This document shows, piece after piece, positions 23,989 through 34,414 of a DNA stretch of 64,000 bases. Position numbers and translations under genes: made by a program. The notes beneath the pieces were generated by a model that worked only from the letters and a program-made list of their open reading frames with translations, was not told the origin of the DNA and made no database searches. Location of the stretch: assembly GCA_963556145.1 (NCBI GenBank), contig OY744462.1, positions 7,130,001-7,194,000 of the forward strand, given 5' to 3'. How positions within the stretch are numbered: the first letter of the stretch is position 1; each line of letters begins with the position of its first letter. Source of the DNA: Hygrocybe punicea. Lineage: Eukaryota > Basidiomycota > Agaricomycetes > Agaricales > Hygrophoraceae.

Positions 23989-25669
23989 TTAGATCGCAGA
24001 CGGGTGCGGCGGGTCACGGGCGTTCAGGCGTGCTTCGGGTGCCGTCGACACGTTTTTGGGACGTTCCTGGTGGTGGATCCGACAACGGAGGCGTTTTGAC
24101 GGGCGGAGGGACTCGTCTTTGGGGCGACGGAGGCGACTGTGGGACTGCGTGGGGTCGAGGGAGCGGGGAACGTGTGGTCCGGTGTGGTGGTATGGCATAG
24201 GGCGACGTAGGGCGACGGAGGCGGATGACGTGGGCGGATAAGAGGGAACGTGGGATTGCGTGACGTGGATCGTGGTTTCGTGAGGTCGTTCGAGGATGGC
24301 GAGAGGTCGAGGAGGCAGCAACGGGTGGTCGATGTCGGGGGACGGAGGCGGATGACGTGGGCGGATGAGACGACGTGGACTGGGAGATAGATTGGAGGTG
24401 ATACGGGTGGCGTTTCGTGTACTTTCGTGGCGGATATGCGTGGGGATTTGACAACGATGCGTCGGGTCGTGGAACGGGTTTGAGCGGCGTGTGGTCACGG
24501 TTTCGCGGGCGTAACCCAACGGGGGCTTTGTTTGGGCTCGCGAAGGGACTTGAAGGACGTCGTGGGGTTGGTCGAGGGCGTAGGTGGTCGAAGGGGAGTG
24601 GACGAGGACGGGGACGGCTGGGAAGTCGGGGTCGACGGGGAGTGACGTGGCAGCTTGCGTGGGACCACGAGGGACGGGGGCGGACGTGTTTGGGACAGTA
24701 GGGAGCCATGTCGAGGTGCGGAGGCGTGAACGTGGGTGTGGAAGGTGGTTGTACGCGGTGGTCGTTGGCGCTAGGTTGGCGAACGCGGCGGCACGAGGCG
24801 AGGTGGCATGATATGTCGTTGGGGGCTTGAACACAACGGGGACGGCTTGTACGGACTTGCGAGGGGCGATGTAGGATGCTGGGAACTGGTACGAGGCGGC
24901 GGTGGGTCCTACGAAGACGTGAGCGGCCGGGGACGTCGAGTAGGCGAGGGCACGACGTGGCGACGCGTGGGGCGTCGATAATGGCGAGGACGGCCTGTAC
25001 TGGCTTTACGAACGACGGTGTGGGGCTCTGGGAGGCTGTACGAAGCGGCGGATGGTCCAACGAGGACGTGAGCGGCCGGGGATGTCGAGTACGGGGGCAC
25101 GAGGAAGTATGACGTGGCAACGCGTGAGGCATCGATGACGGCGAGGAGTGGCTCGTGAGTGCTCGCAACTGGTGTCGTGGGGCTGTAGGGAGTGGTACAA
25201 GGCGACGTGGAGGTCCGACGAGGGCGTGAGCGGCCGGGGATGTCGAGTACGCGGGGACACGAGGAAGGATGACGTGGCGACGCGTGAGGGGTCGATGATG
25301 GCGAGGACGGCTCGTGAGGGCTTGCGAAGGGCGATGTGGGACTCTGGGAAGCGGTGCGAGGTGACGGGGTGTCCATCGAGGGCGTGAGCGGCCGGAGATG
25401 TCGACTAGGCGGGGGCACGAGGAGGGATGACGTGGCGACGCGTTGGGGGCTCGATAATGGCGAGGACGACTCGTGAGGGCTCGGGACTGGTGTCGTGGGG
25501 CTATAGCACGGTGTTGAGGGCTCGAACGCGGCGGGGCTGCTCGTACGGACTCGTGGAGGGCGGTGACGTGGTTTGCTGGTAACTTCGCGGGCTCAGACGA
25601 CGGGGGCATGTCAAGGCTTGTTTCCGGTGACAAGTGCGAGTTCGTAGACGCGAGCGGCTGGGGGTGCAC
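23989..25669 (-). pseudogene. Degenerate Pro/Ser/Arg-rich reading frame of element B
   Basis: The interior of B right after its 5' region is open in long minus-strand stretches rich in Pro, Ser, Arg and His. The segment starting MFKPP (24834 down) corresponds to the MFEPP segment of the element D protein, including the text related to HVHAPTPLYGPLPSQ, so B once carried the same kind of protein. In B the frame is shifted between the repeat part (25418-24909) and that 3' part. The longest open frame through the region (25669-24014) is probably a by-product of GC-rich repeats, not the ancestral frame. Confidence 0.45.
24919..25540. repeat. About 158-bp tandem repeats in element B, four copies
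   Basis: Copies begin with GTGAGCGGCCGG at 24919, 25068, 25226 and 25384 (spacing 149, 158, 158). Each continues with a CGAGTA...GGCACGAGGA and TGACGTGGCGACGCG block. On the sense strand they encode a repeated Pro/Ser/Arg module comparable to the repeated module in D. Confidence 0.8.
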
Positions 25670-26185
25670 AGGCTAAACCCGTTGCACGGAGATCCGTCTG
25701 TTCCGAGTTGTGAGTGACGCGTGAGTGCCGTTGGGCGAGTCGATGTTTTGGGGCTTTCCGATCGCGGTTTTTCGACGGGTATCGGTGGGGAGTGGGATTC
25801 CGAGCGTGTTGGGAGTCTATAAACGAATGTGGATGGGATGGATGTGACGGAATTCGAGTCGACGAAAGAGTGTTGTTGGATCGTGGCTGTGCAAGTTTCC
25901 TAAAGCGGGAAGCGGCCGTTGGGTTGGGCGGCACAAGGACGGGTTCGAGGTCGTTAGTGAAACTGAACAATTGTAGTCGGCAAAGAAGAGAAAATATCAA
26001 TAGAATCAAACCCGGATGATGGTGTGATGGTTGGAGATCGGATGTCAGAGTGTTGGATGTCGGGTGCAAGGAGGTCGGGTAACGGGTAGCGGATGTGTAG
26101 AGTGCGGCGGAAGGATTTGTTCGGGAATGATGAAGGGAAATCTAGGGTTGTTGAATGAATGTGTGATGGACACTGAATTATCCTC

Positions 26186-26198
26186 GCGGTGGGCTCCA
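26186..26198 (-). promoter_or_regulatory. Primer-binding site of element B
   Basis: TGGAGCCCACCGC on the minus strand, two bases from the right LTR; complementary to a tRNA 3' end GCGGTGGGCTCCA. Identical in A and D. Confidence 0.75.
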
Positions 26199-26200
26199 GA

Positions 26201-27110
26201 TGTAGATGCGGGTTCTTGGTGGCTTCGGAACTATATAAAGAAATAATATAAAGATCCTATCCAAAGGGTGTCAGCGTAGAAGTGACTGGATAATTCAGTG
26301 TTGGGAATAGAAGTAAAAAGAAGGGAATGTTAGTAAAAGTAAAGCCGCCACGTAAAACTGGACTAATAACGACGAAGCCGGCGATGAACGGAGTGAAAAT
26401 GGACAAATAATAAAGAACCCGACGATGCCGACGATGTCGGGTACGGCGGGTCGGGTCGGGTCGGGTCGGAAACGATGAACGAATATACGGAAACAACGAT
26501 GAAGACGACGAAGAGGACTATAAAAAGCTAAGGGTCTACATGGACGAGCATTTGAAGGGATTAAAAGGCGATTCTGACTATGAGGGAAACGGGGACTAAG
26601 GGTATCTTATTTTGTACGGTCGTCGGGGACCGTTTTTATAGTACAGGAAACAGTAATCTACTTTCGGACATGTCTACTTCGGCCGATGGTAAGCTACAAA
26701 GAAAGGTTGGAATGGGGATGTGGAAAGGGGGGTTGCAAAGCAACGAAGACAGGAAATGGAGGGGAAAACGAATATGCAAGGAAAAGATCTAGAAAGTCCT
26801 ACATATCTCCGAAAGGACGATGGGATGCATAAATAAAGTAAATCCGAAGTCGGGGATTGAGTCCGAAGAGATCCATCTCCTGGAATTGGAACTCCGAGGC
26901 GTTTGAGGCTGCCGGATTTGGTCTGAGAGCGGCTGTGACGAAGCGGCATACGTCGGGTTATGTCGGTCACGTCGGGTCACGTCACGTCACGTCACGTCGG
27001 GTTGCGTCGGGTTACGTCGGGTTCGAATGCAAGTCGAATGGCGGCATCGGGTTGGTCCGGATTCGTGATATATTGATGATACGGACTCAGAGGGACGTCG
27101 ACCCTCTACA
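26201..27110 (-). repeat. Element B LTR, right copy (5' LTR in sense)
   Basis: Same 910-bp sequence as 21519-22428; flanked on the right by the duplicated GCGG and then pol of element A. Confidence 0.9.
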
Positions 27111-27114
27111 GCGG

Positions 27115-29371
27115 TATGTCAGAAACGGCTTCCTGATTTGTGTAGACGAGGACGGCGGGTAACTCGTGGAGTCGGTCGGCTGTGGCACGACATCGGCTGC
27201 ATACGGCAATCAGCTTAGACGGTATGGGGACGGGTCGGTAGTTGACAACTTCCATAAAGAAACCGTAGGAGTGGTCGAGCCAATCGTTGGAGTTGTTGAT
27301 CTCCTCGGGGTCTTCTGCAGCGCAGGGGCGTCGGGAGAGTCCGTCGGGTGCACCGTGTGCGGAAGCGGGTACGTGAACGAGTCTAAAGTCAAATAAGAGC
27401 ACGCCGGCTATCCATCGGTTGATCGTTGCATTGGGCTGAATGTCAGGGTTGTTGAGCATCCCTTTTATGTACTTCGCGTCGACTTCAACAGTGAGGTTGT
27501 GGATGCTGATGATGAGGATTCAGTAGGCGCGGAGGGCCCTGAAGAGGCCGTAGAGTTCGAGCTTGGACTGGGAGTATCGGGCTTCGCGTTCGTTCCACAA
27601 TATTGAACCAAAGCGATTCAGATAACATTTTCTGTCAGTGCGGATTTGCATGAGAACGAAGCCGACTCCAAGGACGGATGAATCAACAGCGAGAATCACT
27701 TCCCATTCACGCGTGTAGTCGATAGCGCGCAGCGCTGGCGACGTAATGACGGCGTTTTTGAGGTAGTCGACGGCGGTCTCTTCTTCTTCACCAAATTCGA
27801 AGGGTATACCTTTGCGGGTAAGACGGATGAGGGGTCGGGAGTGGAGCGAGAAGTCCTTGATAAAAATATGCAAGACGCCGCAGATACTGAGAAAGGCGCG
27901 AACTTCGGTGAGGTTGGTCGGCAGTGGCCAATCGCAAATCTTCTGTACTTTGGAGTCGTCGGCTACTCTTCCTTCGTATGTGCATCGGTGGCCAACAACG
28001 ATGACTGAGGGTTGACACAACTCGAGTTTTTTGCCGTTGAAGGTACCGCCGACATAGCGGAAACGCTGGATGACGCGGTTGACACCTTGGAAGTGCTCCC
28101 AAATGAAACGTCGGATTGCTGGGTTCTCGGGTATAGTCTCATAGGTACCGTCGGGTTGCTCGTAGCGGGTTGGAGGCCCTTTGACGGGAATATCGTCCAT
28201 ATACGGAACGGCAAGATGAGGGATTTCGTCACGGAGGATGTACGTGGAGTCACCGTGTAGGATCTGCAGGGAATTTGTGTATCCCATAGCAATCCGCGTA
28301 AGTCGAAGCGTTCCGAGTGGAGACTGAAAGGTCATATAGTCCCGAGACGAGGGGTGGACGAGGCGTTGGTCGAAAGAGACGAAGAGGTCGAAGGAAGTGT
28401 AGCAAGAGTGGCCGCCAAAGGCCTCGGCCAAGTGCTCGGTCATGGGCGGTACGGCGGGATCGTGGATAGTGATGGCGTTAAGCGGCTGTAGATCATGGAC
28501 GATTCGAAGAGACTTCCCATCCTTTTTCAAAATGCAGAACCAGTGGGAGCGGTATGACGAATTCGAGGGTTCATAGGTACCGGCGTTAATTTTGTCTTTG
28601 ATGATGCCGATGACTTCGTTAAGGATGCCGGGTGGGATTGGGATATTGCGATGGACCCACGGGTCGTGCGGTACGGTGGGAATGTGGATCGGCGGGAAGT
28701 AGTCCGTATTGAACTGGCCTTTCTCGGATTCGTTCCAGGCGAAGGCGGCTTCTTGCGTTTTGATGATATGGTGGCCGAGTTTTTCTTCCTCAGGCCAAAG
28801 GAATCCATCCGGGTTCATTGGCATCGCGTCGTGTCGTTCCTGGGTATAGCGGGTGCCGGGTGTAAAGTCGGGCGGGTGAGTCGGGAGTGTGGGTAAATCG
28901 GCTAGCGGGTCACCGGTGATCTCGCGTATGATACGGTATTCGTCGGGGAGAGTGGTAGAAATTGGGCGGATACGATCGGCTACCTTCTTATACTTTTTCT
29001 TGGTAATGACTCCTTTTAGGTCCCTGGTAGGGGGGGTGGTATACGAGATATAAGTAGCGTGTTCAGTAGAGGCTTTGTTACAAATATTCGAAGAAGAAAT
29101 AGGTGACGCAGGAGCGGAGACGGAACAAGACGAAGGAAGGGTATCGGTAGTACGTAGCTGATTTTGTACATCGGTCAACAATGAAATGTACTGGGCGGCA
29201 GTCTGAGGCTGAGACGAAGAGAAATCTAAATCGATAGAAAAACATAAGTCCTCTTCTAGGGGAAACGGCAAAAGGGAAGCATAGTTCGTGGTATAGGTGT
29301 GGTCGCTTTCAAGTGGCGGCTTCTCATCTCCCGGTGCATCCTTCCCGAGAGGTATCTCCGGGTCCTCGACT
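27115..29371 (-). pseudogene. Element A pol: reverse transcriptase and RNase H, interrupted
   Basis: Reads from about 29369 (upstream of MPFPLEEDLCFSIDL) leftward. RT features: KDGKSLRIVHDLQPLNA, GHSCYTSFDLF, SPLGTLRLTRIAMGYTN, catalytic VPYMDDI, then the thumb and the RNase H region (EVILAVDSSVLGVGF, ARYSQSKLELYGLF). A TGA at 27520-27522 interrupts RNase H where related proteins have Arg (CGA to TGA); the frame continues through NLTVEVDAKYIKGML to the element B insertion at 27114. The protease part upstream ends with a TAG in a different frame near 29373, so RT is reached only by a frame change there, either programmed or a lesion. Confidence 0.88.
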
Positions 29372-29372
29372 T

Positions 29373-31322
29373 CTAAAAATCCGGCTTTCCAGTGTCGGAC
29401 CGCTCTCGTCGGTTCTTTTGGTTGTGCTCGATGGTGGACAAGGTGACGACGGCGCCGGTGTTTGGATCCGTGATCGTGACTTGTTGTTCTCCGTTTTTAT
29501 AATCCTTTGTAAGGGCCTCGGCAAGCGTGAAGAACGGGCGGCCGATGAGGATCTCGTAGGGGGCATCGTCGACGACTTGGACTTGGAGGAAAAGATCGAC
29601 GTCGCCAAAAGTGAATTTTAGGTTGGCGATCCGGCTGAGGGTGTCGTTGTCACTTTTATTTGCCGACTGCATCCACATCTTCATATTTTGGAGGCCATAA
29701 CCGAGTTTTTCCCAGATGTCGCGTCGCATGCCGATGATCATAGAGCTGTTGTCGAGGACGCACTCGAATACAAACTTGCCATTGATGAGCGGGTAGACTG
29801 CACGAAGAGGGACTGAGTTGCGGCCAACGACGAGCGGGACGTTTTCCTGACAATGTTGGCAGGTGCGGGTAGGGATTTCGGGTGCGTGAAAATGGAAAAC
29901 CTCGACGTTGTTACTCTCAGCGGTGACCTTTTTCGACGTAGTGAGGTCCTTCATGTGACGGCGGGTGTCGGACGACATGGCTAAAAGTTCTCGTTGTGAA
30001 ATGCAGACTTGAGAATCGAGCGCGCGGTCGATGACGGATTTGGCGATACCGGGATCTTCGATGGGGGCCTGGTAGCGGTATTGGGGGTGCGACGTGGGAA
30101 GGTTCTGGGGAGTGCGTGGCACGAAGGCGGTCGGCTCGGTTGGCCGCGTATTCGAAGGTGGAACAATGGTGATTGGGTGCTCGTTGACAGGTCTGGTAGA
30201 CGTTTTCTCGGCCGGTTTCATGACGGGTATGGATGTAGAGGCGGCAGGCGGATTGGGATACGTCTCTCTAGACTTGCCGTTCGCTTTAGAGGGGATCTCT
30301 ACGCTGTCAAATCTAACCCGTTTACGAAGCCGCTGCACTTCGGCTTCCAGAACCTCGATTTGTTCGTTGTCGTTGTCAATGTCGGACGTCGTGGACTGAA
30401 AGATGTTGGCGTACTCGGTGGTGACCTCTGGTTCGTAGGTGGGTACTTCGACGGCGGAGACGAAGTTAGCTTTGACATGAGGCGGCGGGTCGCGTTGGAA
30501 CGGTTCTGTGGGGTTGCGGGCAGGAGGAGCGCGGTTGCTGGGGTTCTGTGCGTGCCACGCGTCGAAGCGTTCCCTCATATTTTTGCCGACGATAGCCTTT
30601 GGAAGATACATTCTGTTAGGCAACACGATGTGGCCATGCTCATTCTTGCGGCATATCCCGTCTCAAGTGTACTGCTCGCAAATAGGACAATCGCGTATAC
30701 GATGGAACAGGTCATCGCAAAAGAGGCAGTTGAAATTGGTGAAACCCTGTCCCACGGTGGTTGGCTCGGCCCTATTTGCACACGGCTTTGGGGGGTTGTT
30801 GCGTTCGGTGAGGGCTTGCGTGAGGACGGCGAGTTGTTGCGAAATGAGACGAAACAGGTCGGATACATTAGGTTCGACCGGTTCTGCTTTAGGAATGACC
30901 GGGTCATAGCGAGCGGGTGGCGGGTAGCGGGTGGCGGGTTCTATTGGAGTCGAGTACCGGATGGCGGCAGGCGACGTTGACAATAGACGAGAGACGGTGG
31001 ACGGTTCGGCCGCGGTTCCGGCCAGCAGGAAGTGGGCGCAGTTGTGGAAGTCCTGAAAGTCATAAGGGTCACTATGGAAATGGTTCGGCTTTTGGTACTG
31101 CAGACGGGTTTTGATGTCCTTTTTAAGCTCGACATGGAAGCCGTTCTCGTACGTGATGTTGCGTTCTCGGGGAGAGATCCGACCCTTGTCTAGAAGAAAC
31201 CCTGAGATCCGGATGAACTCGCGGTAATATTCACCAAGTTCGGCGCGGGTACGGTGTAGAGGCTCCGGGCCGTCTGGACCTGAATCCTCTTCATATCCCA
31301 CTTCGTCCCCGTCCATTCCCAT
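29373..31322 (-). pseudogene. Element A gag C-terminal part and protease
   Basis: From 31322 leftward: capsid-like helices (ELGEYYREFIRISGFLLDKG, KTRLQYQKPNHFHSDPYD), then a zinc knuckle C-x2-C-x4-H-x4-C (CLFCDDLFHRIRDC). A TGA at 30663-30665 stops the frame just after CEQYT; the next codons DGICRKNEHGHIVLPNRMYLP continue the family sequence, so it is a nonsense change. The downstream 29373-30626 frame holds a helical linker and a retropepsin-like segment (FVFECVLDNSSMIIGMRRDI and ILIGRPFF). The usual protease DSG/DTG is replaced by DNSS, normal for the degenerate proteases of this group. Confidence 0.8.
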
Positions 31323-31440
31323 TCACGTATCGTCAATTCCGCCTGATTCCGGTTCTCTCCATCAATTCCGCTCCGGATTCCGCCTCCGGAATCGTTCCTA
31401 CACGCAATGCGATGTCTCTAACGACCCGGAATCAGCACGT

Positions 31441-31678
31441 TGTGGTGAACGCGGCCTGGGTAGGCGCGGATTCGGGGTGTGCGAGATCGTTGTCCCTGGG
31501 GTCAAAACCCAAAACTCAACTTGTTTGTAACTATGTACACAAGCCACTATATAGGTACTGTATAGTATCTATAAATGGAATGTGGTAAAGAAATGGTGAA
31601 GTGAAATTGTAAAGAAGATAAGAACTGTAACAATAGAAAATAAGAGAATACGCACACAGAGAGATATCAATCTCTACA
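31441..31678 (-). repeat. Element D LTR, left copy
   Basis: Starts TGTGGTGAACG, ends TCAATCTCTACA; A/T-rich in the second half. The terminus folds as AGAGAT-TGAT-ATCTCT on the sense strand. Confidence 0.92.
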
Positions 31679-31824
31679 TCCACTAGGGACACAAATAGAG
31701 ACTGTCCTCAGTCTCACACAAGGCAAGGAATGAAGGAACAGGTGGAAAAAAAAAGTGAGGAGGGAAGGGACAATACTGAAAACAAAACAAACAAAACAAA
31801 AACAAAAACAAAAATCCAATCAAC

Positions 31825-33648
31825 TCAACACGAATCTTCCAACACAAAGTCTTCCAACTTCTCCAACCGATCCACCAACTTTACCAACTTTTGCTCCAGA
31901 ACCTTGAGGGCCTTAAGGGATAACAATGCTGACTCGAGCACAAGCAATGTCGCAGCAGGTATGTCGTCAGTGGCAAACATGGACGTTGGTAGTGTGCCCG
32001 ACAAGGGTGTAGTGGGTACAAAGTCATGGAGCGGCAGTGCATGGGCATAGCAGGACGGGGTCGAGCGCAGGGTCGTGGTATGGGCTACTGAATGGGCCTG
32101 CGAGGCTCCATGGGGTGGATCGTGGGCATGCAGGGTTGACTGGGGTAGCGGGTGACATGGTGTGTTGGGGGCATCGAAGAGGGACAGGGCCGGACTTGTT
32201 TGGGACGGGAGGGGGCCGTACAGAGGTGTGGGGGCGTGAACGTGGGCGTAGGGGCTAGTCCGTGGGTCCATTGGGGGCTCGAACATGGTGGGGGCGGCTT
32301 GTACGGCGTCACGGAGGGTGATATGGGGGTCCTGGCGGTGGTACGCGGCTGCCGGGGGTCGAAACAAGAGCGGAACGGGGGCGGATGTGGCGGAATTGGT
32401 CAAAAACAAGGTATGTTTGGGGCTGGCACGGGTTTCTGGGGACAGCGGGGGCTCAGACGGCGGGGGCGTGTCACGGATGGCCTCTGGGGATGACGGCGAG
32501 GGCGGAGACGTGGACGGCTGGCGACACAAGGGTGAAATGAGGGCGGATACGCTGGGACAGGTCAAAAATGGCGTCCGTTGAGTGTCGGCACGGTTTTCTG
32601 GAGACGGCGCGGGGACAGACGGCGGGGGCGTGTAACGGTTCACCTCTAGGGACGACGTCGAGGCCGTGGACGCGAACGCGGGGCGAAACGGGGGTGAAAC
32701 GGAGGCAGACGCGCTGGGACGCGTGGAAATCGGCCTTGGGCGCGCGCGGAGGCGTTTTCCTGGGGATGGTGCGCGTTCAAATGACGGGTGTACGTCGTGG
32801 CTTGCATCCGGGGACGACGGAGAGGGCGTAGACGCTGATGGCAGGCGAAATGGGAGTGGAATGGGGGCAGAAACGGGGGCCGATGTTGAAAACGGCGTCT
32901 GCGGGGCGCTAGCGCGGATTCCTGGGGACGACACGGGCTCAAACGGTGGGGGCATGTCACAGCTGGCCTCTTTGGACGATGGCGAGGGTGTAGACGGTGA
33001 CGGCGGGCGAAACGAGGGCGAAATGGAGGTGGTTGTGTCGATACGCGTGTTTTCGATGCGTTGGGGCGCGTGGGCGGGTCGTCCTGAGGCTGGCGAGGGC
33101 GCAGACGGTAGGGGCGCATCACGGTTCGTCTCTGGGGACGACAGCGTGTCCGTAGGTGCAAACGGGGTTCCATTTGAACCAGAGACGAGGGGGGACGTGT
33201 CGATACGCGTGTTAACGTTGCGTTGGCGCGCGCGGACGCGTTTTCCTGCACGGGAACCGCGGAAATGGCGAGGAGGGGCGTACCTGGGACTGCACATGCA
33301 ACAGCCGTTGCAATGTGCGCGCTTTCCTTCGACTACCGGGTCTCCGTTACTCGTTTCCTGCGCGAGACGCGCTTCATGTTGGACGGGTTCGTTGCGGCCG
33401 TTCTGGGGCTTTCCGGGTGCGGTTTTTCGAGCGGGATCTGTGGGGGGTCGTCTTCCGAGTCCGTTGGTGGTGTTTAAACGCGTGTGGGGGGCAGGACTAG
33501 TGTAAATAAATGGAAATGCGAAGGGGTGGGCATGTTGAACACCGTGTGACGTGGCCGTGACGCTGTGACAAAAAGGCCAAAAGGCCGAGTGCTGCAGCCC
33601 TGGAGGCGCGACTGGTACGAAATAACCATACGGAGGTGTCGAAAACAT
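31825..33648 (-). CDS. Pro/Ser-rich repeat protein of element D, 607 aa
   Basis: An uninterrupted 607-codon frame that begins 163 bp inside the 5' LTR in sense orientation, the place where gag normally sits. The first 80 residues are aromatic and His-rich; a Cys cluster follows (HCNGCCMCSPRY), then a basic block GSRAGKRVRARQRN, then about six copies of a roughly 57-residue Pro/Ser/Thr module (with STPSPSS and PSPxxRA cores), and finally a leucine-rich amphipathic helix (LLSLKALKVLEQKLVKLVDR). I recognise no family. Its persistence as an intact frame in a young element, and its presence in decayed form in B, argue that it is functional for the element, perhaps as a gag substitute; that is inference. 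Confidence 0.55.
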   Translation of the reverse strand: MFSTPPYGYFVPVAPPGLQHSAFWPFCHSVTATSHGVQHAHPFAFPFIYTSPAPHTRLNTTNGLGRRPPTDPARKTAPGKPQNGRNEPVQHEARLAQETSNGDPVVEGKRAHCNGCCMCSPRYAPPRHFRGSRAGKRVRARQRNVNTRIDTSPLVSGSNGTPFAPTDTLSSPETNRDAPLPSAPSPASGRPAHAPQRIENTRIDTTTSISPSFRPPSPSTPSPSSKEASCDMPPPFEPVSSPGIRASAPQTPFSTSAPVSAPIPLPFRLPSASTPSPSSPDASHDVHPSFERAPSPGKRLRARPRPISTRPSASASVSPPFRPAFASTASTSSLEVNRYTPPPSVPAPSPENRADTQRTPFLTCPSVSALISPLCRQPSTSPPSPSSPEAIRDTPPPSEPPLSPETRASPKHTLFLTNSATSAPVPLLFRPPAAAYHRQDPHITLRDAVQAAPTMFEPPMDPRTSPYAHVHAPTPLYGPLPSQTSPALSLFDAPNTPCHPLPQSTLHAHDPPHGASQAHSVAHTTTLRSTPSCYAHALPLHDFVPTTPLSGTLPTSMFATDDIPAATLLVLESALLSLKALKVLEQKLVKLVDRLEKLEDFVLEDSC

Positions 33649-33810
33649 CAGAAATGGGCCTTAAGAGCTGGTGGGAGACTGGAGGTGCTTGAAATGCTGC
33701 CGAATACGGGGCGCTGTTGACTATGGGGCGCTGTTGCTGCCAGAAAGAGGGAAAGGTGCCAAAATGGCAAAGTCAAAGAGAGATAAGTGAAGAAGAGCTT
33801 GACAGTCCTT

Positions 33811-33823
33811 GCGGTGGGCTCCA
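33811..33823 (-). promoter_or_regulatory. Primer-binding site of element D
   Basis: TGGAGCCCACCGC on the minus strand, two bases from the right LTR. Confidence 0.75.
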
Positions 33824-33825
33824 GA

Positions 33826-34063
33826 TGTGGTGAACGCGGCCTGGGTAGGCGCGGATTCGGGGTGTGCGAGATCGTTGTCCCTGGGGTCAAAACCCAAAAC
33901 TCAACTTGTTTGTAACTATGTACACAAGCCACTATATAGGTACTGTATAGTATCTATAAATGGAATGTGGTAAAGAAATGGTGAAGTGAAATTGTAAAGA
34001 AGATAAGAACTGTAACAATAGAAAATAAGAGAATACGCACACAGAGAGATATCAATCTCTACA
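33826..34063 (-). repeat. Element D LTR, right copy (5' LTR in sense)
   Basis: Identical to 31441-31678 by eye. Confidence 0.92.
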
Positions 34064-34067
34064 ACGT

Positions 34068-34414
34068 ATATAGTTACATATGATATATCTTCGTTTCCCG
34101 TTACTTAGTACATAGCACCATTCCTCCTATACTCCGCTCCACTCCACTCCTATCAATTACAGCCTTTGGTTGTAGTACATAGTTACTACAGCACAGGATC
34201 TCTCCCAGTAGTATAAAAGATGTACCCTTATACTACAACCATATCATATTACATCCCACCATATATTACATCCCATCATATAGAAAATACAGGTTATCGC
34301 TCCCCTTCAGTTCTATTTCTTAGTCCTCGCTTCGTATCATCTCCATATTAGTCTTCGTACTCCACTCCCTTCACTTCCCCTCTGATCCAGAACCCTGGAT
34401 TCGGGTTGGATTGA
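34068..34414. other. AT-rich non-coding insert within element A
   Basis: Pyrimidine-rich and A/T-rich sequence with TATATAG, CATCCCACCATATATTACATCC-like short repeats and no frame. It separates the N-terminal gag segment from the rest of gag, together with about 110 bp on the far side of element D (31323-31436). It looks like a further, older insertion that D then landed in, but I could not define its ends. Confidence 0.4.

Larger units (their letters stand above)
21519..27110 (-). mobile_element. LTR element B, pol-less, inserted in the pol gene of A
   Basis: LTRs 21519-22428 and 26201-27110 (910 bp each), which appear identical; target duplication GCGG at 21515-21518 and 27111-27114. Sense is minus, shown by the same primer-binding site as in A and D beside the right LTR. 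The 3.8-kb interior encodes no gag, RT or integrase. It has GC-rich tandem repeats and Pro/Ser/Arg-rich open frames whose 3' part is clearly related to the interior of element D. It must have been mobilised in trans; A-like elements are candidates because LTR motifs and PBS are shared. Confidence 0.9.
31441..34063 (-). mobile_element. LTR element D, pol-less, inserted in the gag region of A
   Basis: LTRs 31441-31678 and 33826-34063 (238 bp each, identical by eye); target duplication ACGT at 31437-31440 and 34064-34067. Sense is minus, with the primer-binding site beside the right LTR. The 2.1-kb interior has one long open frame in sense orientation (31825-33648) and nothing else recognisable. 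Total length 2623 bp. Identical LTRs suggest recent insertion. Confidence 0.92.

Noticed and set aside
24014..25669. 551-codon minus-strand frame in element B
   Set aside because: It spans GC-rich 158-bp repeats and is not in the frame that matches the element D protein downstream; treated as composition artefact within a decayed coding region.
30009..30980. 323-codon plus-strand frame
   Set aside because: Antisense to the gag-protease region of element A, whose domains are clear on the minus strand.
32666..33505. 279-codon plus-strand frame in element D
   Set aside because: Shadow of the 607-codon sense frame; Gly/Asp-rich complement of Pro/Ser repeats.
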